Below are positions 16,652 through 25,277 of a stretch of 64,000 nucleotides of DNA, one piece after another. The notes under the pieces were generated by a model. That model did not search any database. It was not told the origin of the DNA and worked only from the letters and a program-made list of their open reading frames with translations. The DNA comes from JAAYYF01 sp040255585 (GTDB lineage: Bacteria > Deinococcota > Deinococci > Deinococcales > Trueperaceae). The stretch spans positions 1 to 64,000 of the forward strand of contig JBDZVI010000005.1 of assembly GCA_040255585.1 (NCBI GenBank), written 5' to 3'. Position numbers and translations under genes: made by a program. Position 1 is the first letter of the stretch; each line of letters begins with the position of its first letter.

Positions 16652-17524
16652 CTACCGCTCCAACAGCTCCAACAGGTACCGCCCGTACCCGCTCCCGCGC
16701 ATCGCCTCGGCGAGGCGCGCGACCTGCCCGGTGCCTATCCAACCGTTCCTGAGCGCGACCTCCTCCGGACAACCGATCTTCACCCCCTGCCGGGCCTCCA
16801 ACGTCTCTACGTAGTTGGAGGCCTGCAGGTAGCTCTCATGCGTGCCCGTGTCCAGCCACGCCATGCCCTGGCCGAGCAACTCCACGCGCAGGCGGTCTTG
16901 CCGCAGGTAAGAGAGGTTGAGATCCGTGATCTCGAGCTCGCCGCGTTTCGATGGGCTCAGTAGCCGCGCCTCGTCCGCCGCCCCGGCCGGATAGAAGTAG
17001 AGGCCGGTCACCGCGTACCGGCTGCGCGGTCTGGCCGGCTTCTCCTCGATGCTGGTGGCGCGGCCATGCTCGTCGAACGCCACCACGCCGTAGCGCTGCG
17101 GGTCCGTCACCTGGTAGCCGAAGACGGTGGCGGAGTCGGTCCGGGAGCCAGCAACGGCCAGCAGGTCGGTCAGGCCGTTGCCGTGGAAGAGGTTGTCGCC
17201 GAGGACGAGCGCGGAGGGGCGGTCGGCCAGGAACTCAGAACCTATGACGAGCGCCTGCGCGATCCCTTCCGGGCGCTCCTGCACTGCGAACTCGAAGTGC
17301 ATGCCCCACTCCTCGCCCGTGCCGAGGAGCGCGTGGAACGCCGGTAGGTCGCGCGGCGTCGAGATCAGGAGGACCTCGCGGATCCCGGCCAGCATCAGCG
17401 TCGTGAGCGGGTAGTAGACCATCGGCTTGTCGTAGATGGGAAGGAGCTGCTTGCTCACCGCCAGCGTGGCGGGGTATAGGCGCGTACCGGAACCGCCCGC
17501 GAGCACGATGCCGCGGCGGTTCAT
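16652..17524 (-). CDS. rfbA: Glucose-1-phosphate thymidylyltransferase
   Basis: 290 aa. Makes dTDP-glucose from dTTP and glucose 1-phosphate, the first step of dTDP-L-rhamnose synthesis. Motifs: GIVLAGGSGTRLYPAT (5-20), SKQLLPIYDKPMVYYPL, LVLGDNLFHGNGL, EEKPARPRSRYAVTGLYFY, and AWLDTGTHESYLQASNYVETLE, all standard for RmlA. ATG 17524 overlaps the rfbB stop (ATGA). Last gene of the wzz-rfbDCBA operon. Its last ~60 bp are duplicated at 15113-15174 on the far side of the DUF4143 module. Confidence 0.96.
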   Translation of the reverse strand: MNRRGIVLAGGSGTRLYPATLAVSKQLLPIYDKPMVYYPLTTLMLAGIREVLLISTPRDLPAFHALLGTGEEWGMHFEFAVQERPEGIAQALVIGSEFLADRPSALVLGDNLFHGNGLTDLLAVAGSRTDSATVFGYQVTDPQRYGVVAFDEHGRATSIEEKPARPRSRYAVTGLYFYPAGAADEARLLSPSKRGELEITDLNLSYLRQDRLRVELLGQGMAWLDTGTHESYLQASNYVETLEARQGVKIGCPEEVALRNGWIGTGQVARLAEAMRGSGYGRYLLELLER

Positions 17525-18603
17525 GCCGATGGCGCCCCTGCCATGCCAACGCCCAACCCCAGGCGCCCGAGGTCGTAACGCTCGGAAACGGAGCGCACCC
17601 ACTCCCGGTTGTCCACGTACCACTTCACCGTGTCTCGCAGGCCCTCGTCGAACGGCACGAGCCTTCGCCACCCAAGCTCGTTCTCGGCGCGGCTCGAGTC
17701 GACAGCGTAGCGCCGGTCGTGGCCGGGTCGATCCGCGACGCTCCTGATCAAGAGGCGGTAGTCGCCTTGCCCTGGCGCCAGCTCGTTGAGGTGGCCGAGG
17801 AGCAGCTCCAGGAGGGCGCGGTTCGGTAGCTCGTGGCCTCCGCCCATGAGGTAGGTGGCGCCCGGCCGACCGCGCTCCGCCACGACCACGAGGCCGCGAG
17901 CGTGATCGTCGACATGCAGCCAGTCGCGGACCTGCATGCCGTCGCCGTACAGCGGCACGCTCTCGCCCGCCAGCGCGCGGTTGATGGCCAGCGGCACGAG
18001 CTTCTCAGGGAACTGGAACGGTCCATAGTTGTTGGCGGCGTGCGTCGTCATGACGGGCAGCCCGAACGTGTGGAAGTAGGCGCTCGCGAAGTGATCGGCG
18101 CCCGCCTTGCTGGCGCTGTACGGCGAGCGGGGGTCGTACGGACTGCCCTCATCGAACACGCCAGTGGGACCGAGGCTACCGTAGACCTCGTCGGTACTCA
18201 CGTTGACCAGCCGGAACGCGGCGCGCTCGGCCGCCGGAAGGGCCTGCCAGTAGCGCCTGACGGCCTCCAACAGGTTGAACGTGCCGATCGTGTTGGCCCG
18301 CAGGAAGGCCCCCGGACCGTCTATCGAGCGGTCGACGTGCGTCTCGGCGGCCAAGTGGAAGACGACCTCTGGGCGCTCCTCCTCGAGGAGGAGCGCCATG
18401 CCGGCCGTGTCGTTGATGTCGAGCCGCACGAGTCGATGCGCCGGCTCACCCCCCGCGGGCCGCAGGCGCTCAGGGTCGGCAGCGTACGTGAAGGCGTCGA
18501 CGCTGACGACTCGCGCGCCGTCTGTCCCACCGCGCGCCACGAGCTGGCGCACCAGGGCGGAGCCGATGAAGCCCGCCGCGCCGGTCACCAGGTAGGTGGT
18601 CAT
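17521..18603 (-). CDS. rfbB: dTDP-glucose 4,6-dehydratase
   Basis: 360 aa, second enzyme of the rhamnose pathway; NAD+-dependent SDR. TGAAGFIGSALVRQL (7-21) binds NAD; HLAAETHVDRSIDGP, NVSTDEVYGSL with the catalytic Asp-Glu, and YSASKAGADHF with Tyr-x3-Lys are intact, as is NNYGPFQFPEKLVPL. The C-terminus runs about 20 residues past the usual end (LGRLGLGVGMAGAPSA). Overlaps rfbC and rfbA by 4 bp each. Confidence 0.96.
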   Translation of the reverse strand: MTTYLVTGAAGFIGSALVRQLVARGGTDGARVVSVDAFTYAADPERLRPAGGEPAHRLVRLDINDTAGMALLLEEERPEVVFHLAAETHVDRSIDGPGAFLRANTIGTFNLLEAVRRYWQALPAAERAAFRLVNVSTDEVYGSLGPTGVFDEGSPYDPRSPYSASKAGADHFASAYFHTFGLPVMTTHAANNYGPFQFPEKLVPLAINRALAGESVPLYGDGMQVRDWLHVDDHARGLVVVAERGRPGATYLMGGGHELPNRALLELLLGHLNELAPGQGDYRLLIRSVADRPGHDRRYAVDSSRAENELGWRRLVPFDEGLRDTVKWYVDNREWVRSVSERYDLGRLGLGVGMAGAPSA

Positions 18604-19154
18604 GGTCGGCCTTCCGGTAACGCCTTCAAGTCGGCGAGCGAAGGCAGCTGGGCGTCTCTTGCGGACAGGATCGGATCGACGATCCCCCAGTCCACCCCGA
18701 CGGTCGGGTCGTCCCAGCGCAGACCCGCGTCCGCGGTCGGCGTGTACGAGTTATCGGTCTTGTACAGCACGTCTGCCACCTCCGAGAGCACGAGGAAACC
18801 GTGGGCGAAGCCGGCGGGAACCCACAGTTGGTGAAGCTCGACATCATCGAGAACGGAACTCACCCATCCGCCGAAGGTGGCGGAGCCGCGTCGCAGGTCG
18901 ACCGCCACGTCAAGTATCCTCCCGCGTGCCACGCCAACCAGCTTGCCCTGCGCGTGCCGCCCCTCCTGGAAATGCAACCCGCGGAGCACGCCGCGAACCG
19001 AGCGCGAATGATTGTCCTGCACGAACCGCAGCGGCAACCCGGCCTCGGCGAACGCCCCCTCGTTCCACCGTTCGAGGAAGAAGCCGCGCGAGTCCGGCCT
19101 CACGGTCGGCGTCACCAGTTTGACGTCAGGGATGGCCAGCGGGGTCACGTTCAT
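18600..19154 (-). CDS. rfbC: dTDP-4-dehydrorhamnose 3,5-epimerase
   Basis: 184 aa cupin epimerase, third step of dTDP-rhamnose synthesis. DSRGFFLERWNEGAFAEAG, FVQDNHSRSVRGVLRGLHFQ (catalytic His in RGLHFQ), GRILDVAVDLRRGSATFGGW, LWVPAGFAHGFLVLSEVADVLYK and the late YTPTADAGLRWDDPTVGVDW match RmlC throughout. GTG or ATG start at 19154 overlaps rfbD by 4 bp; its end overlaps rfbB. Confidence 0.95.
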   Translation of the reverse strand: MNVTPLAIPDVKLVTPTVRPDSRGFFLERWNEGAFAEAGLPLRFVQDNHSRSVRGVLRGLHFQEGRHAQGKLVGVARGRILDVAVDLRRGSATFGGWVSSVLDDVELHQLWVPAGFAHGFLVLSEVADVLYKTDNSYTPTADAGLRWDDPTVGVDWGIVDPILSARDAQLPSLADLKALPEGRP

Positions 19155-19912
19155 CGCGTAGCCCGCCTCCTCCAGGCGGTGCGCAGGCGCTCGAAGCGTG
19201 TCACGTCGAGCGACACGTCGTCCGGCAGCGGCACGCCGGCCTCTACCTTACTAGCTCGTCGCACCCCGGGCGCGCGGCGCGCGGCCAGCTCGAACACGCT
19301 CTTGCGCTCGGTGGCGACGTGCATGGTGGCGTCCCCGATCTCGCCCAGATGCGCGATCAACTCCGCCAGCAGCGGCGCGATGACGTCGACGTAGTCCTGG
19401 GACGTGAAGAGGTCGTCGAAGGCCGTTGGGTAAGGCCACCGGCGCGGCCGGAAGCTCGTGCGCACCACGAGCGAGCCCGGCAGGGTCCGCACGGCCTCCT
19501 CCGCCACGAGCTTGGTCAGCGAGTAGTAGTTGCGCACGGGTCCAGGCACGTCGTCCTCGCGGTAGCCTCCGCGGTCCCCGAAGAACACGTAGTCGGTCGA
19601 GACGTGCACCAAGCGCGCCCCGGCCTCCCGCGCGGCTCTGGCGATGTTGCGCGTGCCCACCACGTTGACCAGCCAGCACCGCTCGCGCTCCGTTTCCGCT
19701 GCACGGACGTCGGTGTAGGCGGCGCAGTGGACGATGACGGTCGGCGCCGCGGCGGTTATCGCGCGAGTCGTCTGGTCAGGATCGGTGATGTCGAGGTCAC
19801 GCGAGGTCGGGGCGAACGCCCCGGGCAGGAGGGCGAGCAGCTCGCGCCCGAGGGTGCCGCTCCCGCCGGTCAGCAGCAGGCCGCCGGTCCTCGAGGGCGG
19901 CGACGTGGTCAT
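19151..19912 (-). CDS. rfbD: dTDP-4-dehydrorhamnose reductase-like protein
   Basis: 253 aa SDR, last reduction to dTDP-L-rhamnose. LLLTGGSGTLGRELLALLPG (12-31), HCAAYTDVRAAETERERCW, LVHVSTDYVFFGDRGGYREDD and YYSLTKLVAEE with Tyr-x3-Lys are present. It is 30-40 residues shorter than typical RmlD, and the region after VVRTSF is abbreviated, so it could be a related reductase; with rfbA, rfbB and rfbC adjoining and no other candidate here, rfbD is the best call. Starts 7 bp after the wzz-like gene. Confidence 0.85.
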   Translation of the reverse strand: MTTSPPSRTGGLLLTGGSGTLGRELLALLPGAFAPTSRDLDITDPDQTTRAITAAAPTVIVHCAAYTDVRAAETERERCWLVNVVGTRNIARAAREAGARLVHVSTDYVFFGDRGGYREDDVPGPVRNYYSLTKLVAEEAVRTLPGSLVVRTSFRPRRWPYPTAFDDLFTSQDYVDVIAPLLAELIAHLGEIGDATMHVATERKSVFELAARRAPGVRRASKVEAGVPLPDDVSLDVTRFERLRTAWRRRATR

Positions 19913-19919
19913 ACCGGTC

Positions 19920-21359
19920 CTAACGACCCCGGCTCGTGGTTCGGCGCTCCCGGTCGTCGTGACGGCCTATGTCGGTAGGGACCTGGCTACTGAAAGGGTT
20001 GCCGCCGCCCGTGGCCAGGACGGGCGGGCGCGCCGGCGTGGCCGGCTCCGCCACGGCGGCACGCAGGAACACGAAGAGCGTGGCGAGCAGCCCGCCGACC
20101 AGGCAGGCTGCCAGGGTGATGGTCAGACGGTTCCTTGGCTTGGGTTCCAGCGGCTGGGAGGCGCCGATGATAACGCGTGCGGCGTCGTCCACCATGCCCT
20201 GTTGGAGGGTGAGCAGCGGCATCACCGCAGCCACGCGGTCGTACGCGGCCGTCGCGTTCCTGAGGGCCGCCTGGGGGGTCGCCGCCCGCAGCTCCAGGTC
20301 GGCCAGACGCTCGCGCAACGCCGTGGCTTCCCTCTCGGCCCTGTCGGAGTCGTTCTGTAGCTGATCGCGCTCGGCCACCTGCCCGGCCAGGTCGGCCGCC
20401 AGCGATTCGAGGCGGGCGCGGCTGACGAGCGCGAGAACGCTCTGGTCGCCGGCGGCTACGCCCGCCGGGAGTTGGGAGATCGCAGCCGCGAGTCCGGCCG
20501 CCGTGGCGGCGTCGAGGGCGCCGGCGTCGACCAACGCCCTGACCTGGGCCTCCAACGGCGTGGGCGACGCTTCCGTGCGCGCCTCCGCGGCGGCCGCGAG
20601 AAGGGCCTGCCTGGCCCCGTTCGACACGATCAGGATGTCCAACTCGGCGAGGCGCGAGCGCGCGGACGCCTGCTGGACGGCCAGCTGCGCCAGCTGGCTC
20701 TGCAGGGCCTGCCGGGCGTCCTCCTTGGAGAAGGCCGTCCAGGCGTCCCGGGCGACCGTAAGCTCGGCTTCCCGCGCGGCCAGTTCTCGACCGGCCGCCG
20801 TCACGGAGACGTCGACGGCGCCGCGCATCGCCTCCGTCGCCGCCCGCGCGCTGGCCTGGGCCCAGGCGTTGGCGAGGTCCGCCGCCCCCTTCGGGCTGTC
20901 GGCGGTGGCCGTGTGCTGGACGGTGAGCTGGCCGCGCGACTGGTTCGACGTGTCGATCGCGGCGAGCTTGAGGCTCGACATGAGACGCCGCAGCCCTTCA
21001 GGGTCAGCCGCCTGGTCCTCATCGGTTGCCGCGGCCTCGCCGCCGCTCCTCAGAGACTCCGTCAACACCGCGTTCGACAGCGCCAGCGACGTATACGACT
21101 GCACGCCCATGCCGACCTGGGGCACCAGGCTCGCGAGTTCTCCCGTGGTGGTCGGCTGCGGGGCCGTTACCTGCACCGTGGCGCTGGCCACGTACGTCGC
21201 AGGACGCGTCGATAGGTAGCCGAAGGCGGCTAACGCGAAGGCTAGGGCGACCGCGACGATGGTCACGAAGCCGCGACGGAAGATCAGGTAGAGCTCGCGG
21301 AGCGAGACCTCGTCGGTGTGCTCTATCCGAGTGCGCTCTATCTGGGGGTGCTCTGACAC
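19920..21359 (-). CDS. Wzz/chain-length determinant-like polysaccharide co-polymerase
   Basis: 479 aa. SLRELYLIFRRGFVTIVAVALAF gives the cytosolic N-terminus and first membrane helix (about 31-50), then YVASATVQVTAP, a long Ala- and Gln-rich coiled-coil domain (about 120-400), the pre-helix LEPKPRNRLTITLAACLVGGLL typical of Wzz, and the second helix (about 412-432). The short cytosolic tail has no Tyr cluster or kinase domain, so it is Wzz-like rather than a BY-kinase. It would set glycan chain length for the Wzy proteins. GTG 21359 has GGAG 10 nt upstream. First gene of the rhamnose operon. Confidence 0.85.
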   Translation of the reverse strand: MSEHPQIERTRIEHTDEVSLRELYLIFRRGFVTIVAVALAFALAAFGYLSTRPATYVASATVQVTAPQPTTTGELASLVPQVGMGVQSYTSLALSNAVLTESLRSGGEAAATDEDQAADPEGLRRLMSSLKLAAIDTSNQSRGQLTVQHTATADSPKGAADLANAWAQASARAATEAMRGAVDVSVTAAGRELAAREAELTVARDAWTAFSKEDARQALQSQLAQLAVQQASARSRLAELDILIVSNGARQALLAAAAEARTEASPTPLEAQVRALVDAGALDAATAAGLAAAISQLPAGVAAGDQSVLALVSRARLESLAADLAGQVAERDQLQNDSDRAEREATALRERLADLELRAATPQAALRNATAAYDRVAAVMPLLTLQQGMVDDAARVIIGASQPLEPKPRNRLTITLAACLVGGLLATLFVFLRAAVAEPATPARPPVLATGGGNPFSSQVPTDIGRHDDRERRTTSRGR

Positions 21360-21450
21360 GGTTGCTGACTCCTGGGGTGCTTTCGACGCCCGCCTAGGAT
21401 ACGTCGGGAAGCGGCACGTGGCTCTGACGGATCGACATCGGCGCGAGGAC

Positions 21451-22611
21451 CTACCGTCCAGCTACCTCGCGCAGCATGCCCGCGCGCTCCAACCGCTCCA
21501 ACCACGGCCGCATGTCGCCCAACTCCAGACCGAGAGCGTCGGCGGTGCGGCCAAGGGTATCGCCCTTGCCGAGCGCCTCGAGGAGCCGTTGACCGTCGGG
21601 CCCGTGCTCGGAGCGGAAGGTCATGTGAAGGGCCGTCATGGGGTTCAGCGCGTCGCGACCGCGCAGCGTGAGGGCGAACCGGCGGTCCTCCCAGCCCGGG
21701 GGCTCATCGGGGAGTTCGAGCTGCGGCGCGCGCTCGACGGCCTGCTCCGCCAGAGCGTAGCGGCGCGTCGGACCTTCGGTCGGCGCCATGACCTCCAGGA
21801 ACGGCTGGCCCTGCTTGTAGAAACGGAAACCAGCGCCGAAGACCTCTAGTCCGGTGAACGCGGTGCCGTCGGAGGGTGCCGAGCGGCCGAGCGCGAGGGC
21901 GGCGAGCGGGAGCACGACGGCGGGCTCGAGGGCGTCGAGCTCCAGGAGCCCCTTGGCGCGCGCCTGCCCCGCCTTCTGCAGTGCGCGCATGGCCTCGGCC
22001 CGGTCGTGGACGACTCCGCCGACCTCGTGCACGGCCGCCCTCACGCTCCCGCCGACGAGGAGGGCGACGGAGCGTTCGCGCTCGGTGGCGTAGCTCAGCG
22101 AGCCGTCGAAGCCCGACTCGTGGAGGCGCTCCAACAGGTCGGGGAGGTCGATGGCGCCGGGGGTAAGGCGCTGGGGCGGCGCGAGCCGCGGCAGCGCGCG
22201 CAGGAAGGGCGACTGGCTGGTCGGGAAGCGTGGCGGCAGCTGCGGGGTGACGGACGGCTCGTGCGTGTGGAGGTGGAACCGTTGTTCGGGCGCGTCGAGC
22301 CGCGCGTACGGCCCGAGCTTGAAGCTCGACTCGACCTGCCCGCGGGCGAGGAGGAGAAGCGTCGTCCCCTTGCCGTCGGCCAAAGCCAGCGTGCCGGAGT
22401 GCCGGATGGCACGCAGGTTCTCGAGCAGCCACTGGGCGCTGTGCTCGCCCGTGTCACCGAGCATCCCTTGCGCCCCGGCCACTCCGGCCGGGCCGGCGTC
22501 GGGCGCGCGGCCGCCGGCCGTTGGCGTCAGCCCCAAGGTCGCCTGCTCGCTCCGAGGCGTCGCCCCTTGAGCCAACCGAGCGCTGCGCTCGTTGCTGCCC
22601 GAATCCGTCAC
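21451..22611 (-). CDS. DUF4388/PATAN-like protein of unknown function
   Basis: 386 aa. Two copies of a DUF4388-like pattern are visible: LLENLRAIRHSGTLALADGK (about 62-81) through LLARGQVESSF, and LLERLHESGFDGSLSYATER (about 159-178) through VGGSVRAAVHEVGG; such domains occur in gliding, pilus and chemosensory regulators. A winged-helix-like C-terminus (LGRTADALGLELGDMRPWLERLERAGML) follows. The N-terminal 50 residues are low complexity. GTG 22611 overlaps the Nudix stop (GTGA), so it is coupled to that gene. No partner in the window tells its pathway; the gene at 32021 has the same domain. Confidence 0.65.
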   Translation of the reverse strand: MTDSGSNERSARLAQGATPRSEQATLGLTPTAGGRAPDAGPAGVAGAQGMLGDTGEHSAQWLLENLRAIRHSGTLALADGKGTTLLLLARGQVESSFKLGPYARLDAPEQRFHLHTHEPSVTPQLPPRFPTSQSPFLRALPRLAPPQRLTPGAIDLPDLLERLHESGFDGSLSYATERERSVALLVGGSVRAAVHEVGGVVHDRAEAMRALQKAGQARAKGLLELDALEPAVVLPLAALALGRSAPSDGTAFTGLEVFGAGFRFYKQGQPFLEVMAPTEGPTRRYALAEQAVERAPQLELPDEPPGWEDRRFALTLRGRDALNPMTALHMTFRSEHGPDGQRLLEALGKGDTLGRTADALGLELGDMRPWLERLERAGMLREVAGR

Positions 22612-23060
22612 GAGCCCCGCTCCCCCTCGTTCAGGACACGCCTCAGGAGGTCGCGGTCAGTACGGTGCGTCAGGAGCTCGATGGCCTCTGATGGAGCGTA
22701 GAAGCCCCCCGCGACGAACGCCTCCTCCGTCACGTTGGTGGTCGTGTCGTCCGCCTCGCAACGGAACCAGGTGATGAGGCGCTGCACACCCCTCGGGTTG
22801 CGGTAGTAGGTCGTCCAGGTGCGTTTGGGGTGGTCACAGCGCGCTTTCACGCCCGCCTCCTCGGCGACCTCCCTGAGGGCCGCCTGCAGCTGGGTCTCTC
22901 CCAGTTCGACATGTCCCTTGGGGAAGACCCACTGGCCGCTACCGTGCTTGAGGAGGAGCACCTTCCCGCCAGGCCCGAACACCACGCCGCCGGCGCCGGC
23001 CTCCGTCGAGGCGGCCACGTCGCGCTGATCGCGTGTTCTGTCGTGGTAGTGGCGGGACAT
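22608..23060 (-). CDS. Nudix hydrolase
   Basis: 150 aa. The Nudix box GHVELGETQLQAALREVAEEAGV (about 49-71) is complete, with the REVAEE metal-binding glutamates. GQWVFPKGHVE and TTYYRNPRGVQRLITWFRCEA resemble the Ap4A/Ap5A and diadenosine hydrolase-like group common in Deinococcota, but the substrate is not readable. ATG 23060 is 8 nt from TAGCAT (23069-23074). First gene of a two-gene unit with the DUF4388-like gene. Confidence 0.92.
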   Translation of the reverse strand: MSRHYHDRTRDQRDVAASTEAGAGGVVFGPGGKVLLLKHGSGQWVFPKGHVELGETQLQAALREVAEEAGVKARCDHPKRTWTTYYRNPRGVQRLITWFRCEADDTTTNVTEEAFVAGGFYAPSEAIELLTHRTDRDLLRRVLNEGERGS

Positions 23061-23147
23061 GCCCCAACATGCTACACCGCTACCAGAAAGGCGCTCAGGG
23101 AGCCGGTCGGGGTCCGCGACGCCCGCACCCCGGGCCCCGTCAGGGCA

Positions 23148-24716
23148 TCAGCGCCTGGCGACCAGCCCGCCGCCGTGTAAGAACTCGAGGAGGCCATCGG
23201 CCAGCGCTTTGGCGAGCTTGCCCTGGTAACTGTCCGTGGCCAAGTCGCGACCTTCCTCGGGGTTGCTGACGAAACCGAGCTCCACGAGGATGGCCGGGAT
23301 GCGCGCCGTGCGGATCACGTAGAACAGGTTGGCTCTCACGCCGCGGTCGCGGGCTCCCGTGGCGTCTATGAGGTTGCGTTGCACGGTCTCGGCCAGAGTG
23401 AGCGAGTAGTTGAGTTGCGCCTCGCGCAGGATGTCCGCCGCGAGGTCGCGTGCGCTGGCGCGCGCCTCCTCCGTGAGAGCCTGGCCCTCGGTGCCGCCGC
23501 CGTTCTCCTCGATGGCCCTGTCGATCAGGGAAGGATTCAGCGGCTCTCCGAACACCCAGGTCTCGATGCCGGAAGCCGAGGCGTTGGCGGCCGAGTTCGC
23601 GTGGATCGAGACGAAGACGTTGCGTTCCGGCGTGGCGAAGAGGGAGCGCTGTTGGAGGGTGAGGAACGTGTCGTCACCCCGCGTGAGGATGACGTCGACC
23701 CCCTCGGCCTCGAGGAGCTGCTTGAGCTTCATCGCGACGGAGAGCACGATCTGTTTCTCGATGGCGAAGCCAGTCGCCCCCGGATCGTGGCCGCCGTGGC
23801 CGGCGTCGATGACCACGACCTGCCGGTGCTCCGGCACGACCTGGAGCGCCTCCTGTATAGCCGGCTCGGTCTGCCCGGCTCCAGGGGCCGGCTGGAGCGC
23901 CGTCACGGCGTTGCCGCGTACGCTCGGCGCGAAGTCGACGTACAACGTGCGGCCGGTCGCTTTCGGCACGATGCCGACGCGGAAGCCGCTACCGGAAGCC
24001 TCGAGGTCGAACTTGGTGTGGACGCCGATCGTGACGCGCCCAGCCTCCGCCGTGACGCCGACCGCGCTGAGGTTGGGATCGTCGACCGCCACGTCGTAGG
24101 ATTCCGAGCGCGCGCCCGGCAGGACGATCACGAAGGCCTTCCCGCCGGCCGCGACCTGGTAGTCGGCGTTCTCCGGGATGTCGATGGCGACGCGCGAGAC
24201 GCCGTCGGTCAGGCCGGTCCGCGCCCGTGCGAGCGTGTAGCCGAGACGGTCGGCCGTGTCGATGGTGATGATGTGACGTTCGGCGTTCCACGAGCTCACG
24301 CCCTCGAAGGCCGCGACGAGCGGAGTTATGGCCACGTACGCGACCCCGTCGACGAGGATGGCAAGCGGGCTCGCCAGAGTGGTCTGACCGCCGACCGGCG
24401 GGGAGAGGGTGACGGTGCCCGGCGCCTTGATCAAGCCGGCCGCGATATCGGACGTGGCCTTGAAGCGCGCCGTCCTGAGGCCGTCTGAGAAGACGAGGAC
24501 TTTCTCGTCTGCGACGTAGCTGACGGTTAGCTTCAAGGCTTCTGCTAGAGGCTGAGCCCTCGCGAAGGCGTTGGAGCTGTCGCCCTGTTTGATGAAGTAG
24601 TAGGGGCCGGCCTCATCCAGCAAGCCGCCGTTGACCGCGAGGTAGTTGTGCCGCTCCTGAGCGGCGGCGGTGACGCAAGTCAACAGCAGGGTGAGGATTA
24701 GGAACAGCCGCTTCAC
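23148..24716 (-). CDS. Exported N-acetylmuramoyl-L-alanine amidase (Amidase_3, AmiC-like)
   Basis: 522 aa. Cleaves the stem peptide from peptidoglycan in daughter-cell separation. GTG 24716 gives a clean signal peptide KRLFLILTLLLTCVTAAA; a GTG at 24794 would put 26 residues before it. Residues 30-120 resemble a copper-amine-oxidase N-terminal-type module, 130-280 an AMIN-like beta domain, and 305-515 the zinc amidase: VVVIDAGHGGHDPGATG, SIHANSAANASASGIETWVFG, and ILVELGFVSNPEEG with the catalytic Glu. All zinc ligands are present. TAGACT is 10 nt before the start. The EnvC-like/FtsX pair 4 kb away is a candidate regulator. Confidence 0.92.
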   Translation of the reverse strand: MKRLFLILTLLLTCVTAAAQERHNYLAVNGGLLDEAGPYYFIKQGDSSNAFARAQPLAEALKLTVSYVADEKVLVFSDGLRTARFKATSDIAAGLIKAPGTVTLSPPVGGQTTLASPLAILVDGVAYVAITPLVAAFEGVSSWNAERHIITIDTADRLGYTLARARTGLTDGVSRVAIDIPENADYQVAAGGKAFVIVLPGARSESYDVAVDDPNLSAVGVTAEAGRVTIGVHTKFDLEASGSGFRVGIVPKATGRTLYVDFAPSVRGNAVTALQPAPGAGQTEPAIQEALQVVPEHRQVVVIDAGHGGHDPGATGFAIEKQIVLSVAMKLKQLLEAEGVDVILTRGDDTFLTLQQRSLFATPERNVFVSIHANSAANASASGIETWVFGEPLNPSLIDRAIEENGGGTEGQALTEEARASARDLAADILREAQLNYSLTLAETVQRNLIDATGARDRGVRANLFYVIRTARIPAILVELGFVSNPEEGRDLATDSYQGKLAKALADGLLEFLHGGGLVARR

Positions 24717-24860
24717 GTCGCCGGGGAGTCTATCACGCGCCACCGGGGTCGAAACATGAGGAAATTCGCGCCAGAGCGGCTTAATGAGCCTCACGGTGGG
24801 CGTTGCTCAGCGAGTTGGTCGGACCATTCGGTCGGGTCGGTGGTCGGGTTGGAAGTCGAG

Positions 24861-25202
24861 TCAGTGGTCGGTGCCGCGCTCGACGGGGCCGGGCACCGGC
24901 TGTGTGGCCGAGGTCTCCTCGAGCTGCCGCAAGCGCGCCTGCGCGGCGTCTTCCGTCGTCAGCCGCGCGGCCCCGTCCTCGAGGTGGTGGTAGAGGGACT
25001 CCACGTCGGCCCTCAGCCGCGTGATCAACTGTCCTGACTCCTGGAAGTGCTGCGCCACCTCGCCCTGGAAGCGGTCCAGGACGGCCTGCAGCTGCCGGAG
25101 GCGTTGCTCGCTCGGCTGCCGGCCGCGCAGGTAGATCGAGAGCCCCCAACCGGCTCCGACACCGACCAGGAAGGCCACTCCGGCCCATAACCACACGCTC
25201 AT
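24861..25202 (-). CDS. Single-pass membrane protein, YhcB/ZapG (DUF1043)-like
   Basis: 113 aa. One N-terminal helix (WLWAGVAFLVGVGAGWGLSIYL, 4-25), then RQPSEQRLRQLQAVLDRFQGEVAQHFQESGQLI, which matches the YhcB family pattern of a coiled coil with YqxQVxxHFxxTA-like spacing. YhcB/ZapG links envelope growth and division in gamma-proteobacteria; a homologue here is inferred from pattern, not proven. ATG 25202 lies 7 nt after TATGCT (25210-25215), which decides the start over ATG 25214. Divergent from the HEXXH gene. Confidence 0.68.
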   Translation of the reverse strand: MSVWLWAGVAFLVGVGAGWGLSIYLRGRQPSEQRLRQLQAVLDRFQGEVAQHFQESGQLITRLRADVESLYHHLEDGAARLTTEDAAQARLRQLEETSATQPVPGPVERGTDH

Positions 25203-25209
25203 GCCGCCG

Positions 25210-25215
25210 AGCATA
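25210..25215 (-). promoter_or_regulatory. -10 box of leaderless promoter, YhcB-like gene
   Basis: TATGCT on the minus strand, 7 nt before ATG 25202. On the plus strand TACACT (25263-25268) lies 9 nt before ATG 25278, so the 75-bp gap holds two divergent promoters. Confidence 0.5.
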
Positions 25216-25277
25216 GCAAGCACCCACGATCGTCCCAGTGTCTTCCTCAGGGCCCCTTCCCCTACACTGCGGCCAGC

